From Alphaproteobacteria bacterium (GTDB lineage Bacteria; Pseudomonadota; Alphaproteobacteria; Rhodospirillales; Rhodospirillaceae), in the NCBI GenBank assembly GCA_030835385.1, contig JAURPI010000022.1, forward strand, positions 124,001 through 188,000: a stretch of DNA of 64,000 nucleotides. The letters run 5' to 3'. A program made the position numbers and the translations under genes. This document shows, in pieces, positions 18,149-26,897 of the stretch. The notes under the pieces are model-generated. The model searched no databases. It was not told the origin of the DNA and worked only from the letters and a program-made list of their open reading frames with translations. Position 1 is the first letter of the stretch. Each line of letters opens with the position of its first letter.

Positions 18149-18532
18149 CTACAGGGCGTGCTTCAGATACTCGATCAAGTTGGTGCGATCTTCATCGTCG
18201 CGAACGCCGTGGGCATTCATATCTATGCCCGACCCCACCATCATAAATGGGCTGGCGAGATAGGTGTTTAGGGTTTCGTCTGTCCATATGATGCTCGAAT
18301 TTTGCATCGAATCAGAATAGTTGAACTCCTCTAGGCTGCCAGCGCGGCGGCCGATCACTCCAGCCAGAGATGGACCCTGGAGGACTTCTCCATGTTTGAG
18401 GCTATGGCAACTTCTGCAGGTCTGGTTGAATTCCCGTCGACCAGCATCCATGTCTGGACGAGCTGCTGCTTCGCCAGCCCAGTAAGTAAGGGCGACGATC
18501 GCCAAGCACCAATTCTTGACGCATATCGACAT
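18149..18532 (-). CDS. Small class I cytochrome c
   Basis: 127 residues from ATG 18532 (GGAGAAGGA about 8 bases upstream; a GTG six codons earlier is less likely). A signal peptide is followed by CRSCHSL, one covalent haem, and GPSLAGVIGRRAGS, a common class I (c2/c550-like) loop. The likely axial Met is in SGIDMNAHG near residue 108. The length suits a soluble periplasmic carrier. With the HiPIP, the tri-haem cytochrome and the haem-bearing DUF1592 proteins it completes a set of periplasmic redox proteins in the first 18.5 kb. A direct electron route between them is inferred only. Confidence 0.85.
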   Translation of the reverse strand: MSICVKNWCLAIVALTYWAGEAAARPDMDAGRREFNQTCRSCHSLKHGEVLQGPSLAGVIGRRAGSLEEFNYSDSMQNSSIIWTDETLNTYLASPFMMVGSGIDMNAHGVRDDEDRTNLIEYLKHAL

Positions 18533-18829
18533 TTTTAGTTCCTTCTCCACCCTAAAATAACGCGTTCCGTTTGGCGCAACGCTTCCAACTCTAGGATATC
18601 AAGTTCGCCTTGGTGTTCATTGCGCTTGATCAATGTGAGGCGGCATAAGTATTGCGAATACGCGATAGGGGACGAAGAATACCTGTTGCAGGTCGCGTTC
18701 CTTTAAGCATTCAATGGCCTTTGCTGAGAATTGGTAGAAGTGGAAAACACGTGACCCAAACAAATTTAAGCTCGAATCGTCTACGCACCTGATATGGACG
18801 GTATGCGAGCGAAAAAAGGCGGCAAACGA
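18533..18829. other. Divergent intergenic region, cytochrome c / solute-binding protein
   Basis: About 300 bases without a convincing gene. It must carry the promoters for the minus-strand cytochrome c gene and the plus-strand solute-binding protein. I see no strong hairpin or clear operator repeat. Confidence 0.4.
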
Positions 18830-20359
18830 ATGTATGCGTTCGCAGATAGATATCTCCGTGTTTTTGGGGTGGTGCTGTTTTGTTTAGGTTTGACGGTCAC
18901 GCCAATCCGTGCGGAAACATTGCGTGTGGCTGCGGGCGGTGTTCCGCCTAGCCTTGGAAATCCATATACAGCGACGGCTTTACCCGCGACAGAGCTCTGG
19001 TTGGCTATATTTGATGGATTAACCCGACTTGATTGGCGTGGAGGGCCGCTCCCTGGTTTGGCCTTGTCATGGGACAACCCCACTCCACTAACCTGGCGCT
19101 TTACGCTTCGAGACAACTTAGCCTTCCACAACGGTAAAGCCATGACGGCGGAGTCTGTCGCGAAGGTCTTTACCTTCCTCCTAGGTGAGGATGCAGCCTC
19201 ATTCTTGGTCGCCAGAGAGCTGACCAATATTGCGGAAGTCGTGGCTGTAGACCCTCAGACCGTGCAATTTAATTTGCGAACCCCCGACGCTATTTTGCCA
19301 AAGCGTCTCTCGTTGGTAATGATTGTCGATCTAGACTCCTGGAAAGAACGCGGCGTTGATGAATTTACAATCGCGCCTGTAGGTAGCGGACCGTATCGTC
19401 TCGTTGATTGGGGCGCCGGCAATACGGCGGCGCGACTGGTGGCTTTCTATGATAGTTGGCGCGCGCCCAGGGGGTACGATGAGCTTGAGTATCGCGTTGT
19501 CGGCAACAAGACGTCTCGTCTTCAGGCTCTTTATGGCGACCAAGTAGATATTGCGACTGGGCTAAGTGAAGATGATGTTGGCGACGTAAAGGCTAATGGC
19601 TACGCCCCTTATGTCACTGCCACAACACAGATAAAATCAATTGCGCTCCCGAACGTGCGCTATGGTGATCATCCGTTGAAAGACCAGCGAGTTCGGCAAG
19701 CTCTTAACTACGCTGTCGATAAACATGCGATTGCGGAAGTGATTTTAGGGGGGTGGGTTAACGTTGCGAGTCAAGGTGCCGTATCTGGAATTTCTGGATT
19801 CAACCCTGATCTCCAGCCATATCCTTATGATCCTGCGCGGGCACGCCGGTTGTTGACGGAAGCAGGTTATTCAGATGGCATCGACCTAGAAATCGAGTTT
19901 GTTGCCACATTGACCCCGCTCGACCCTGTGCTCTTCCAAAAAGTTGCTCAAGATTTGAACATCGTTGGGGTGCGAACCTCTGTGCGGCAAATTCCTTTCT
20001 CCGATTACTTACGAAAATACGTTCCTAACCAGTGGGGTGATGTGGATGCCTTCGGGTTGTTTTGGAATTCAGCAACCTTTCAAGATGCCATTCGGCCCTT
20101 TGAGTACTTCTCCTGTTTTCGTGTGAACCCATTCTTCTGCGATGAAGACGTCACAGCCGATATAAGAGCCGTGCAGACTATGGCGGACCCGGCCGAGCGC
20201 GAAACCAAGATGCAAGCGATCATGGCGAAATTCCACGCCCTCGCTCCGGCCATCTGGATCACCAATTCGGCTTATGTGAATGCCACGCGCCGGGGAATTA
20301 GCAATTTCAGAATGGGACCTTCTGGGATAGTTTTCGAAGAGCTCGAACCAACGCCTTAG
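18830..20359 (+). CDS. ABC transporter solute-binding protein, family 5 (Dpp/Opp/nickel type)
   Basis: About 509 residues. A signal peptide ends near IRAE and is followed by the family-5 pattern: LRVAAGGVPPSLGNP, LALSWDN-x-TPLTWRFTLRDNLAFHNGKAMTAE, then KDQRVRQALNYAVDKHAI and YDPARARRLLTEAGY. It would bind a peptide or similar solute in the periplasm and deliver it to an ABC permease. No permease or ATPase gene is adjacent. A related protein at 50372-51904 shares long stretches of the same pattern, including SLGNPY and a C-terminal cysteine block (SCFR..PFFCDEDV versus SCLR..PFFCDEDV). ATG 18830 is used; ATGs at 18794 and 18803 would give a longer charged leader. Confidence 0.85.
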   Translation: MYAFADRYLRVFGVVLFCLGLTVTPIRAETLRVAAGGVPPSLGNPYTATALPATELWLAIFDGLTRLDWRGGPLPGLALSWDNPTPLTWRFTLRDNLAFHNGKAMTAESVAKVFTFLLGEDAASFLVARELTNIAEVVAVDPQTVQFNLRTPDAILPKRLSLVMIVDLDSWKERGVDEFTIAPVGSGPYRLVDWGAGNTAARLVAFYDSWRAPRGYDELEYRVVGNKTSRLQALYGDQVDIATGLSEDDVGDVKANGYAPYVTATTQIKSIALPNVRYGDHPLKDQRVRQALNYAVDKHAIAEVILGGWVNVASQGAVSGISGFNPDLQPYPYDPARARRLLTEAGYSDGIDLEIEFVATLTPLDPVLFQKVAQDLNIVGVRTSVRQIPFSDYLRKYVPNQWGDVDAFGLFWNSATFQDAIRPFEYFSCFRVNPFFCDEDVTADIRAVQTMADPAERETKMQAIMAKFHALAPAIWITNSAYVNATRRGISNFRMGPSGIVFEELEPTP

Positions 20360-20597
20360 GACTAATCTTGCGGCCTGGCGAGGTAGTTCGGTGTGGTGCG
20401 CCCGCCCACACTATCAGGTTGGTTAAGATTGGGTCGGAATTGAAGGCTCGTATATAGAAGAAAATTCTCTTTTCAGATTTCAGACAAGGATAAGTACCCA
20501 AATATTGGCTACATAATACTGATTGGGAGAATTTATATCCTTTTTCAGGGGCCGGCCCCTTAAGCCACGCGCAACGAATCAATTACGGGTGCGCGCC
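20360..20597 (+). promoter_or_regulatory. Upstream region of the sirohaem/sulfate operon
   Basis: A GC-rich hairpin (GTGTGG 20391-20396 with CCACAC 20406-20411) follows the solute-binding gene and may end its transcript. Further on, AAATTCTC (20462-20469) and GAGAATTT (20527-20534) form an 8-base inverted repeat about 57 bases apart that could be an operator pair. No riboswitch that I recognise is present. The promoter of the ten-gene operon should lie here. Confidence 0.35.
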
Positions 20598-21497
20598 ATG
20601 AATGCCATACGGCAGGCTACAGCTGATCATTCCACCGCAAGCAGTACTGCGGGTTCTGTGACCCTCGTCGGAGCCGGTCCTGGCGCAGTTGACCTTCTCA
20701 CCGTCCGGGCCGTGCGCACATTGGAAAACGCAGATGTGGTTTATTACGACAGCCTTGTCGATGAAGCAGTGTTGTCTCTGATTCCCAAGTCAACCAAGCG
20801 GGTTCATGTGGGTAAGCGTAAGGGCTCTCGAGTCATGTCGCAGCAATCCATACAAGACGGTATGCGCGATGAGGCCTTCGCGGGAAACCATGTTGTGCGT
20901 TTGAAAGGCGGTGATCCGTTTGTTTTCGGACGAGGCGGCGAAGAACTCTTGGATCTGCGGGCTCAAGGCCTCGACGTTACGGTTGTGCCTGGCGTCACCG
21001 CCGCCATCGGCGCGGCGGCTGAGCACGGCATTCCGCTTACTCACCGCAATGTGTCCACGTCAGTAACGTTTGTCACCGGCCATACTCTCGACGAGTCAGT
21101 GCCTGATCTTGAAGGCTTAGTATCATCAAAACGTACGCTGGTTGTGTACATGGGCGTGTCCAACGCCGATAAAATCGCAAGGCGGATTATCGAAAGCGGT
21201 CTGCCTTCCACCACAGCTGTAGCCGTATTGGAGCGCGCAACCCTCCCGGACCAGCGCGTCATTTGCACCACTCTCGAGGCGTTAGCCCAATGTAAAACGC
21301 TGGAGGAGATTAAAACCCCAGCTCTGTTGGTGATCGGTGATGTAGCGGCATTCGCTCAATCGGACGCAGACACGGAATCTGATGATATCGCAGACGAACC
21401 AGCGCCCTCTATTCCGGTTCGACCGACACCTGTGACTCAACCTGCCCCAACGCCGAACCAAGAGCCCTTTGAATGGGTTCATCATCCTCTGGGATAA
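20598..21497 (+). CDS. cobA: Uroporphyrinogen-III C-methyltransferase (SUMT)
   Basis: 300 residues. It shows VGAGPGAVDLLTVRAVRTLENADVV (SAM-binding, residues about 17-41), the RLKGGDPFVFGRGGEE motif near residue 105, and PGVTAAIGAAAEHGIPLTHR, all diagnostic for SUMT. The enzyme methylates uroporphyrinogen III twice to precorrin-2, the branch point to sirohaem. An acidic, proline-rich tail (about residues 258-300) is an addition. It heads the operon; the DUF2849 gene starts 4 bases after its stop. The ATG at 20598 has only a weak ribosome site, and no good alternative is visible. Sirohaem supply for the sulfite reductase two genes downstream is the obvious purpose. Confidence 0.93.
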   Translation: MNAIRQATADHSTASSTAGSVTLVGAGPGAVDLLTVRAVRTLENADVVYYDSLVDEAVLSLIPKSTKRVHVGKRKGSRVMSQQSIQDGMRDEAFAGNHVVRLKGGDPFVFGRGGEELLDLRAQGLDVTVVPGVTAAIGAAAEHGIPLTHRNVSTSVTFVTGHTLDESVPDLEGLVSSKRTLVVYMGVSNADKIARRIIESGLPSTTAVAVLERATLPDQRVICTTLEALAQCKTLEEIKTPALLVIGDVAAFAQSDADTESDDIADEPAPSIPVRPTPVTQPAPTPNQEPFEWVHHPLG

Positions 21498-21501
21498 AGT
21501 T

Positions 21502-21825
21502 ATGCCATTTATTCTCTCTGCAAACCGGCTGCGTGACGGAGCCGTTGTCTATTTTGCGCAAGACAATTCTTGGTCAGAGCGTATTGAAGACGCGGCTGCC
21601 GTGCCCGAAGACCGGGTTGGCAAACTGGAAGAAGCAGGTTTGGATGCTGAGGCGCGTAACCATGTTGTCGGCAGCTATGCGATAGAGGTTGCGGCGTCCT
21701 GTCCTCCTTACTCCACGCGCTTGCGCGAACGTATTCGCAGTCACGGCCCCACCGTAGGTGACCGGCAGACGCGTACCGCTGTTGAAGACCACCAATCACG
21801 TCCTATGGGCGGTCCTGAGGGTTAA
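21502..21825 (+). CDS. DUF2849 protein
   Basis: 107 residues beginning MPFILSANRLRDGAVVYF, the DUF2849 pattern: a small cytoplasmic alphaproteobacterial protein nearly always encoded between SUMT and sulfite reductase. It is rich in charged residues and has no catalytic motif. Its gene is 4 bases after SUMT and 3 bases before the reductase, so it is an integral part of the operon. A role in sulfite reductase maturation or regulation is inferred from this fixed position only. Confidence 0.85.
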   Translation: MPFILSANRLRDGAVVYFAQDNSWSERIEDAAAVPEDRVGKLEEAGLDAEARNHVVGSYAIEVAASCPPYSTRLRERIRSHGPTVGDRQTRTAVEDHQSRPMGGPEG

Positions 21826-21828
21826 GTT

Positions 21829-23484
21829 ATGTATGTTTATGATTCCCTAGACAAAACGCTGCTCAATCAACGGGTCGCAGAGTTTCGCGATCAGGTTCAG
21901 CGACGTCTCGACGGCGATTTGACCGAAGATCAGTTCAAGCCGCTAAGGCTGATGAACGGTTTGTATTTGCAGTTGCACGCCTACATGCTGCGTGTAGCGA
22001 TACCCTACGGCACGTTGTCGTCTGACCAGATGCGCAAACTTGCTTATGTTGCCAAAACCTATGACCGTGGTTATGGCCATTTCACAACCCGCCAAAATAT
22101 CCAATTCAATTGGATTGAACTGAGCACAGCACCTGACCTCCTGTATGATCTGTCCGAGGTCGATTTGCACGCGATTCAAACCAGTGGCAATTGCATTCGC
22201 AACGTCACGGCGGATCCATATGCTGGAGCGGCCGCTGATGAGCTAGACGACCCTCGCATCTGGTCGGAAGTCATCCGCCAGTGGTCGACGCTGCACCCCG
22301 AGTTCTCGTTCTTGCCGCGTAAATTCAAAATCGCCGTCACCGGGTCCGAGGCGGACCGGGCTGCAATTAAATTTCATGACATCGGATTAAAAATTGTCCG
22401 TAACAACGAAGGCGTTCTCGGCTTTGCCGTTTATGTCGGTGGCGGGCAGGGTCGTACGCCGATTGTGGCGCCTCTCATTAAAGCGTTTCTGCCAGCCCCG
22501 GATCTACTGCGATACCTAGATGCGGTCTTGCGCGTGTATAACCGGCACGGCCGTCGCGACAATATTTACAAAGCGCGTATCAAAATCCTGGTCGATAGCA
22601 TGGGGGCTGACTCTTTTGCTGCTGAGGTCGCGTCCGAATTCAATCGCCTCGACCCTAAGCTCCTGAGTGTGCGGGACGACGACGTTAGCCGTCTGCGCGA
22701 CATGTTCGCTCAGCCTTATTTGCGCCCCGATCCAGATTCCTCATCTAGCTTTGAGGACCTTGTGAAAAAATCGCCTCGCCTTGGTCCGTGGTTCAAATCT
22801 AATGCCCATCCGCATAAAACACCTGGTTATTCGATTGTTACCATTTCACTTAAACCAATCGGCGGTATTCCTGGTGACGCCACGGCAGAGCAAATGTTCG
22901 GCATCGCTGATTTGGCCGACCGCTTTAGTCTCGGTGAAATTAGGGTCACCTATACCCAAAATCTGATTTTGCCCCATGTGCGTCAGGCTGATTTGTTTGT
23001 GCTATGGCAAGAATTGGAACGCCTCAACCTGGCTACGCCGAATGTGGGATTGGCGAGCGACATCATAGCTTGTCCAGGGCTGGACTACTGCTCTCTCGCC
23101 AACGCGCGTTCGATCCCTATTTCTCAGCGCATTAGCGAGCGCTTCGCGAATCTGAACGCGCAACATGACGTCGGTCCACTGGATATCCGCATTTCTGGAT
23201 GCATCAACGCCTGTGGTCATCATCACGCGGGCCATATAGGCATTCTCGGCGTCGATAAGAAAGGCGAAGAGCGATATCAGTTGACGCTTGGTGGTCAGGG
23301 CAACGGCGAGTCTGCAGTCGGCAAGATCGTCGGTCCCGGCTTTGATGAAGACGGCATCGTTGATGCCGTCGAGACTGTTGTCTCTACCTACTTAAGCTTG
23401 CGCACTGAAGGAGAAGTGTTTTCCCAGACCCTGGCCCGCACCGGACAAGACCCTTTTAAGGAGCGTCTTTATGACAATCGTTAA
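21829..23484 (+). CDS. cysI: Assimilatory sulfite (nitrite-type) reductase haemoprotein
   Basis: 551 residues. The cluster motif C415-x5-C421 (CPGLDYC) with C458-x3-C462 (CINAC) ligates the sirohaem-coupled [4Fe-4S] cluster. Two ferredoxin-like half domains are visible (GLYLQLHAYMLRVAIPYG and KTPGYSIVTISLKPIGG). It reduces sulfite to sulfide with six electrons. With cysH, DUF934 and DUF2849 around it, sulfite rather than nitrite is the likely substrate. No flavoprotein subunit (CysJ) is adjacent, so the electron donor, ferredoxin or a flavoprotein, is encoded elsewhere. Its 3' end overlaps the DUF934 gene by 14 bases. Confidence 0.93.
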   Translation: MYVYDSLDKTLLNQRVAEFRDQVQRRLDGDLTEDQFKPLRLMNGLYLQLHAYMLRVAIPYGTLSSDQMRKLAYVAKTYDRGYGHFTTRQNIQFNWIELSTAPDLLYDLSEVDLHAIQTSGNCIRNVTADPYAGAAADELDDPRIWSEVIRQWSTLHPEFSFLPRKFKIAVTGSEADRAAIKFHDIGLKIVRNNEGVLGFAVYVGGGQGRTPIVAPLIKAFLPAPDLLRYLDAVLRVYNRHGRRDNIYKARIKILVDSMGADSFAAEVASEFNRLDPKLLSVRDDDVSRLRDMFAQPYLRPDPDSSSSFEDLVKKSPRLGPWFKSNAHPHKTPGYSIVTISLKPIGGIPGDATAEQMFGIADLADRFSLGEIRVTYTQNLILPHVRQADLFVLWQELERLNLATPNVGLASDIIACPGLDYCSLANARSIPISQRISERFANLNAQHDVGPLDIRISGCINACGHHHAGHIGILGVDKKGEERYQLTLGGQGNGESAVGKIVGPGFDEDGIVDAVETVVSTYLSLRTEGEVFSQTLARTGQDPFKERLYDNR

Positions 23485-23989
23485 TGCCTCGGGCGATGTG
23501 GTCGAACAGGGTTGGACCACTGTTGAAAGTCTCGAGGGCTACGGCCCGCATCACGGCATAATCGTATCGCCTGCCGTACTATTAGACAGTTTCGATGAAG
23601 CTGATCACGTGTCTTTGTCTCACACAGGGGTGCGCCTGTCTGTCGAAGACGATGTGAGTGAGATTGCTGCTTATGTCCCGCACCTTGGTCTCATCGAGTT
23701 AGTTTTCGCCCAATTTAAGGATGGCCGACCATATTCTACGGCGCTGACATTACGGCGAGACTACAAATTCACGCACGAGCTACGGGCCTCTGGTGACGTG
23801 CTTCCAGATCAAGCGATTTTTCTAATCCGCAGCGGTTTTAGTTCTGTCGATGTCCCTGATCAGTTTACGGCACAAGAATTCAAGAAGTCCCTTATGGCCT
23901 ATTCCGTTGCCTATCAATCGGCGCATGACAGCCATGTGTCTTTGATCGACGACCTACGACGGTCTACGCCCGACGTGGCCGCAGAATGA
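23471..23989 (+). CDS. DUF934 protein
   Basis: 172 residues with the DUF934 core: LSHTGVRLSVEDDVSEIAAYVPHLGLIELVFAQFKDGRPYSTALTLRRDYKFTHELRASGDVLPDQAIFLIRSGF, of which FKDGRPYS and LRASGDVLPDQ are the most diagnostic. DUF934 proteins are encoded in sulfate-assimilation operons between CysI and CysH and have no assigned activity. Overlaps on both sides (14 bases with cysI, 4 with cysH) show tight coupling. An accessory role in sulfite reduction is inferred from context. Confidence 0.88.
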   Translation: MTIVNASGDVVEQGWTTVESLEGYGPHHGIIVSPAVLLDSFDEADHVSLSHTGVRLSVEDDVSEIAAYVPHLGLIELVFAQFKDGRPYSTALTLRRDYKFTHELRASGDVLPDQAIFLIRSGFSSVDVPDQFTAQEFKKSLMAYSVAYQSAHDSHVSLIDDLRRSTPDVAAE

Positions 23990-24684
23990 TTTCGTCGTCT
24001 CCTGAATCTATCGAAGAGCGTCTCGAAGGTTTGTCGGGAGCCGCTATGATCGAGACGGCGTTGGAGGCGTGTGAAGATAGTCTTGCGTTAGTCTCGTCGT
24101 TTGGCACAGAGTCGGCTGTGCTATTGCACATGACGGCTGAGGTCGATGCGAATATCCCCATTATCTTCCTCGATACAGGTAAGCTATTCGCACCCACATA
24201 CGGGTATCAGCGTCGGCTGACGGAACATCTTGGTCTAAGAAATGTCCGCACCATTCGCCCTGAGGCGAAAGCGGTAGACGATGAAGACCCTATGAGCAGC
24301 CTGTGGCGCCATGACCCCGATTGTTGCTGCGCTGTACGCAAAGTCTGGCCGCTGGCCCGAGCGTTGCAGGGGTTTGACGCATGGATCACCGGTCGAAAAA
24401 AGTTTCAGACCACCGACCGAGGACGCGCTAAGCATACTGAAATTCAGGATGGTCGTGTCGTTATAAGCCCATTGCTGCAATGGGAGAAGTCCGATCTCGA
24501 TGCCTACTTCATTACTCATGGTTTGCCCCGGCATCCCCTGGAGGATATGGGGTACCCATCCGTAGGTTGCTTCACGTGCACCGCAGATGTTCATGAGGGT
24601 GATGGGCAACGGTCCGGTCGCTGGCAGGGACAAGCAAAAACCGAATGCGGTATCCATCGTCCTTCGCTACGCCCTGCTGCGTGA
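23986..24684 (+). CDS. cysH: [4Fe-4S] phosphoadenylyl/adenylyl-sulfate reductase
   Basis: 232 residues. The Fe-S signature is complete: CC at 114-115 followed by AVRKVWPLARAL, then C195-x2-C198 (VGCFTCT). The catalytic C221 lies in ECGIH near the C-terminus. FGTES (residues 39-43) is the nucleotide-binding loop. The CC..CxxC set marks the iron-sulfur type, which usually reduces APS and sometimes PAPS, to sulfite. Sulfite then passes to the reductase encoded upstream. The start overlaps DUF934 (ATGA), and hemA begins 10 bases after the stop. No sulfate adenylyltransferase gene lies in the window. Confidence 0.93.
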   Translation: MISSSPESIEERLEGLSGAAMIETALEACEDSLALVSSFGTESAVLLHMTAEVDANIPIIFLDTGKLFAPTYGYQRRLTEHLGLRNVRTIRPEAKAVDDEDPMSSLWRHDPDCCCAVRKVWPLARALQGFDAWITGRKKFQTTDRGRAKHTEIQDGRVVISPLLQWEKSDLDAYFITHGLPRHPLEDMGYPSVGCFTCTADVHEGDGQRSGRWQGQAKTECGIHRPSLRPAA

Positions 24685-24694
24685 GGTTAGCGAT

Positions 24695-25990
24695 ATGACC
24701 AGTCAGTTCTCAAGCAATCCGCCATCTTATCTAGAGACGTCTTCTTTGCAGACGGATGGTGTCTTTAATTATGACGCCGCTTTTGATTCTGGCCTCAACG
24801 ATCTTAAAGCTGCGGGTTTTTATCGTTCATTTGCTCGTCTCGAGCGGTTGCCGGGTGCTTTTCCAAAAGCGTTGCTCCACGAGCACGGCGAAACGCGTCC
24901 TGTCACGGTTTGGTGTTCCAATGACTATCTCGGCATGGGGCAGCACCCTGTTGTTGAGGCAGCGCTGCATGATGCAGCGACACGCTTTGGCGCTGGTGCT
25001 GGCGGTACTCGCAATATTGCCGGAACCCATAACGTTCACGCCTTGTTAGAAGAGGAAATCGCATCTTTGCATGGCAAAGAAGCGGCGCTGCTATTCACCT
25101 CCGGCTATGTCGCCAATGAAGCGGCGCTCAGCACCTTGGCCGCACGTCTTCCCAATGCGGTGTTGTTATCCGATGAAATGAACCACGCCTCGATGATAGC
25201 GGGTATCCGGCATAGCAAGGCTGAAAAACATATTTTCCGTCACAACGACCCAGATCACCTAGAAGCGATTCTCAAGTCACTGGATCGTACGCGCCCTAAA
25301 ATCATCGCGTGCGAATCCGTCTATTCTATGGACGGCACAATTGCACCGCTCGTAGAGATCGCTGCTACTGCGCAACGTTACAAGGCACTAACTTATGTAG
25401 ACGAAGTCCATGCCGTTGGGCTTTACGGGACAGAAGGCGCGGGAATTGCAGCAGAGCAAGGCGTAGCTCAGCATATAGACTTTATTCAAGCCACGCTGGC
25501 CAAGGGCTTTGGTGTCATGGGTGGGTATGTCGCTGGGTCACGCCGGTCGATTGACTATATTCGCAGTTTTGCACCTGGATTTATTTTCACCACTTCGTTG
25601 TCGCCTGTGTTGGTAACCGCCGCGCTGGAGTCTATCCGGCACGTCCGAAAAACGGTCGAGCTACGGGTCAAACATAAGCAACAAGTTCTGAGCCTGAAAA
25701 GAGCTCTACGCGTGCGCGGTATTTCTTTCCGAGATGAGTCATCGCACTTCATACCCCTCATTATTGGGGACCCATTTGTGACTCGAGAAGCGGCACGGCT
25801 GTTGCTTGATCACCATGGTCTCTACGTACAGCCAATTTTTGCGCCAACCGTTGCGCCAGGCACAGAACGCCTGCGACTTACGCCCACGCCTCATCATACG
25901 GACGTCATGATCGATAATTTGGCTGATGCGCTATCCGAAGTATTAAGCCGAGCATGGCAGATAAAAGAGGTCAATCATGGCATGGCCTAA
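24695..25990 (+). CDS. hemA: 5-aminolevulinate synthase
   Basis: 431 residues from ATG 24695 (GAGG 8 bases upstream). This is the PLP-dependent alpha-oxoamine synthase that condenses glycine and succinyl-CoA to ALA. Visible motifs are CSNDYLGMGQHP, GAGGTRNIAGTH, the DEVHAVGLYG turn and the PLP lysine K270 in TLAKGFGVMGGY. The C-terminal RLRLTPTPHHTD fits ALAS rather than KBL or BioF. Its presence inside a sulfate-assimilation operon is unusual, because hemA is normally elsewhere in alphaproteobacterial genomes. A second, housekeeping hemA may exist outside the window. Confidence 0.92.
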   Translation: MTSQFSSNPPSYLETSSLQTDGVFNYDAAFDSGLNDLKAAGFYRSFARLERLPGAFPKALLHEHGETRPVTVWCSNDYLGMGQHPVVEAALHDAATRFGAGAGGTRNIAGTHNVHALLEEEIASLHGKEAALLFTSGYVANEAALSTLAARLPNAVLLSDEMNHASMIAGIRHSKAEKHIFRHNDPDHLEAILKSLDRTRPKIIACESVYSMDGTIAPLVEIAATAQRYKALTYVDEVHAVGLYGTEGAGIAAEQGVAQHIDFIQATLAKGFGVMGGYVAGSRRSIDYIRSFAPGFIFTTSLSPVLVTAALESIRHVRKTVELRVKHKQQVLSLKRALRVRGISFRDESSHFIPLIIGDPFVTREAARLLLDHHGLYVQPIFAPTVAPGTERLRLTPTPHHTDVMIDNLADALSEVLSRAWQIKEVNHGMA

Positions 25991-26897
25991 GTTGCGTATC
26001 GGTACACGACCGAGCCGTCTTGCCCGTATTCAAGTTGAACTGGTGCGCAAGGTGTTGTGCCGCCAAGTTCCCGATCTTCAAGACAATATTGAAGTGGTGG
26101 TTTACGACACACCTGGTGACCGAGACCGAACAGCTCATTTAGAAGACCTTGGAGGGCGTGGTGTTTTTACCGACGACCTTGACGCCCGCGTGGCTGCCGG
26201 TGAAATTGATTGTGTTGTTCACGCCATGAAGGACATGGCTCCTGATTTACCGACTAATCTCGTTATCGGGGCTACGCTCGAACGAGAAGATCCGCGCGAG
26301 GTATTGGTCGCACCGCGCTACACAAATTTAGAGGCGATGCCTCAGGGCGCCGTGTTTGGGTCATCATCTATTCGCCGTCGCGCTTTGCTCAGACGTCTAA
26401 GGCCTGACCTTCGGTTCACTCTCTTGCGCGGCAACGTGGAGGACCGTATTGCCCAGGTGGAGACGGGGTCATGCGATGGCACTATCCTGGCTTATGCCGG
26501 TTTAGCACGTCTCAAATTGTTATCTCATGCCCGACAGACTTTTGCTTTGAACGTGCTGCCGCCAGATCCCGCGCAAGGGGCCATAGGCATAGTCAGCCAT
26601 AAAGACAACTTCCTGGTCCGCCGAATGCTGCAAATGATCAATCACGCACCCACTTATGCAGAAGTCTCGGCCGAGCGAGCCTTGTTGCGAGCATTGCCGC
26701 AGCCAGATGCTATAGCTATTGGTGCTGTTGCCCGTGCAAGCGGCTCGCACCTATGTTTTTCCGCGGTGTTGGTGTCTGAGGACGGCACACAAGAATGGGC
26801 AGAACATATCGAAGGCGACGTTGAAGATTCTACTACTCTTGGTCACCGGCTCGGCATGACGTTGCAGGAGCCAGCGCAGCGCTTGTTATCCGCATGA
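25977..26897 (+). CDS. hemC: Hydroxymethylbilane synthase homologue lacking the cofactor cysteine
   Basis: 306 residues, a convincing HemC. Catalytic positions align with a constant +2 offset to E. coli: K85, D86, R133, R134, R151, R157 and R178. The normal enzyme holds its dipyrromethane primer on Cys242 in GGC-x2-P. Here the same block, aligned without gaps, reads ERALLRALPQPDAIAIG, with D244 in that place. P replaces the usual glycine before it, and the GQG of another motif is AQG. Either the protein uses a non-covalent or differently attached cofactor, or it has another role. The gene overlaps hemA by 14 bases, with AGAGG 6 bases before the start. Confidence 0.9.
   Translation: MAWPKLRIGTRPSRLARIQVELVRKVLCRQVPDLQDNIEVVVYDTPGDRDRTAHLEDLGGRGVFTDDLDARVAAGEIDCVVHAMKDMAPDLPTNLVIGATLEREDPREVLVAPRYTNLEAMPQGAVFGSSSIRRRALLRRLRPDLRFTLLRGNVEDRIAQVETGSCDGTILAYAGLARLKLLSHARQTFALNVLPPDPAQGAIGIVSHKDNFLVRRMLQMINHAPTYAEVSAERALLRALPQPDAIAIGAVARASGSHLCFSAVLVSEDGTQEWAEHIEGDVEDSTTLGHRLGMTLQEPAQRLLSA

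Noticed and set aside
20391-20411. Hairpin GTGTGG/CCACAC as a separate terminator
   Set aside because: Six-bp stem without a T-run; mentioned only within the regulatory region of the sirohaem operon.
21829-23484. Assignment as assimilatory nitrite reductase
   Set aside because: The family covers both, but DUF2849, DUF934 and [4Fe-4S] CysH in the same operon point to sulfite.
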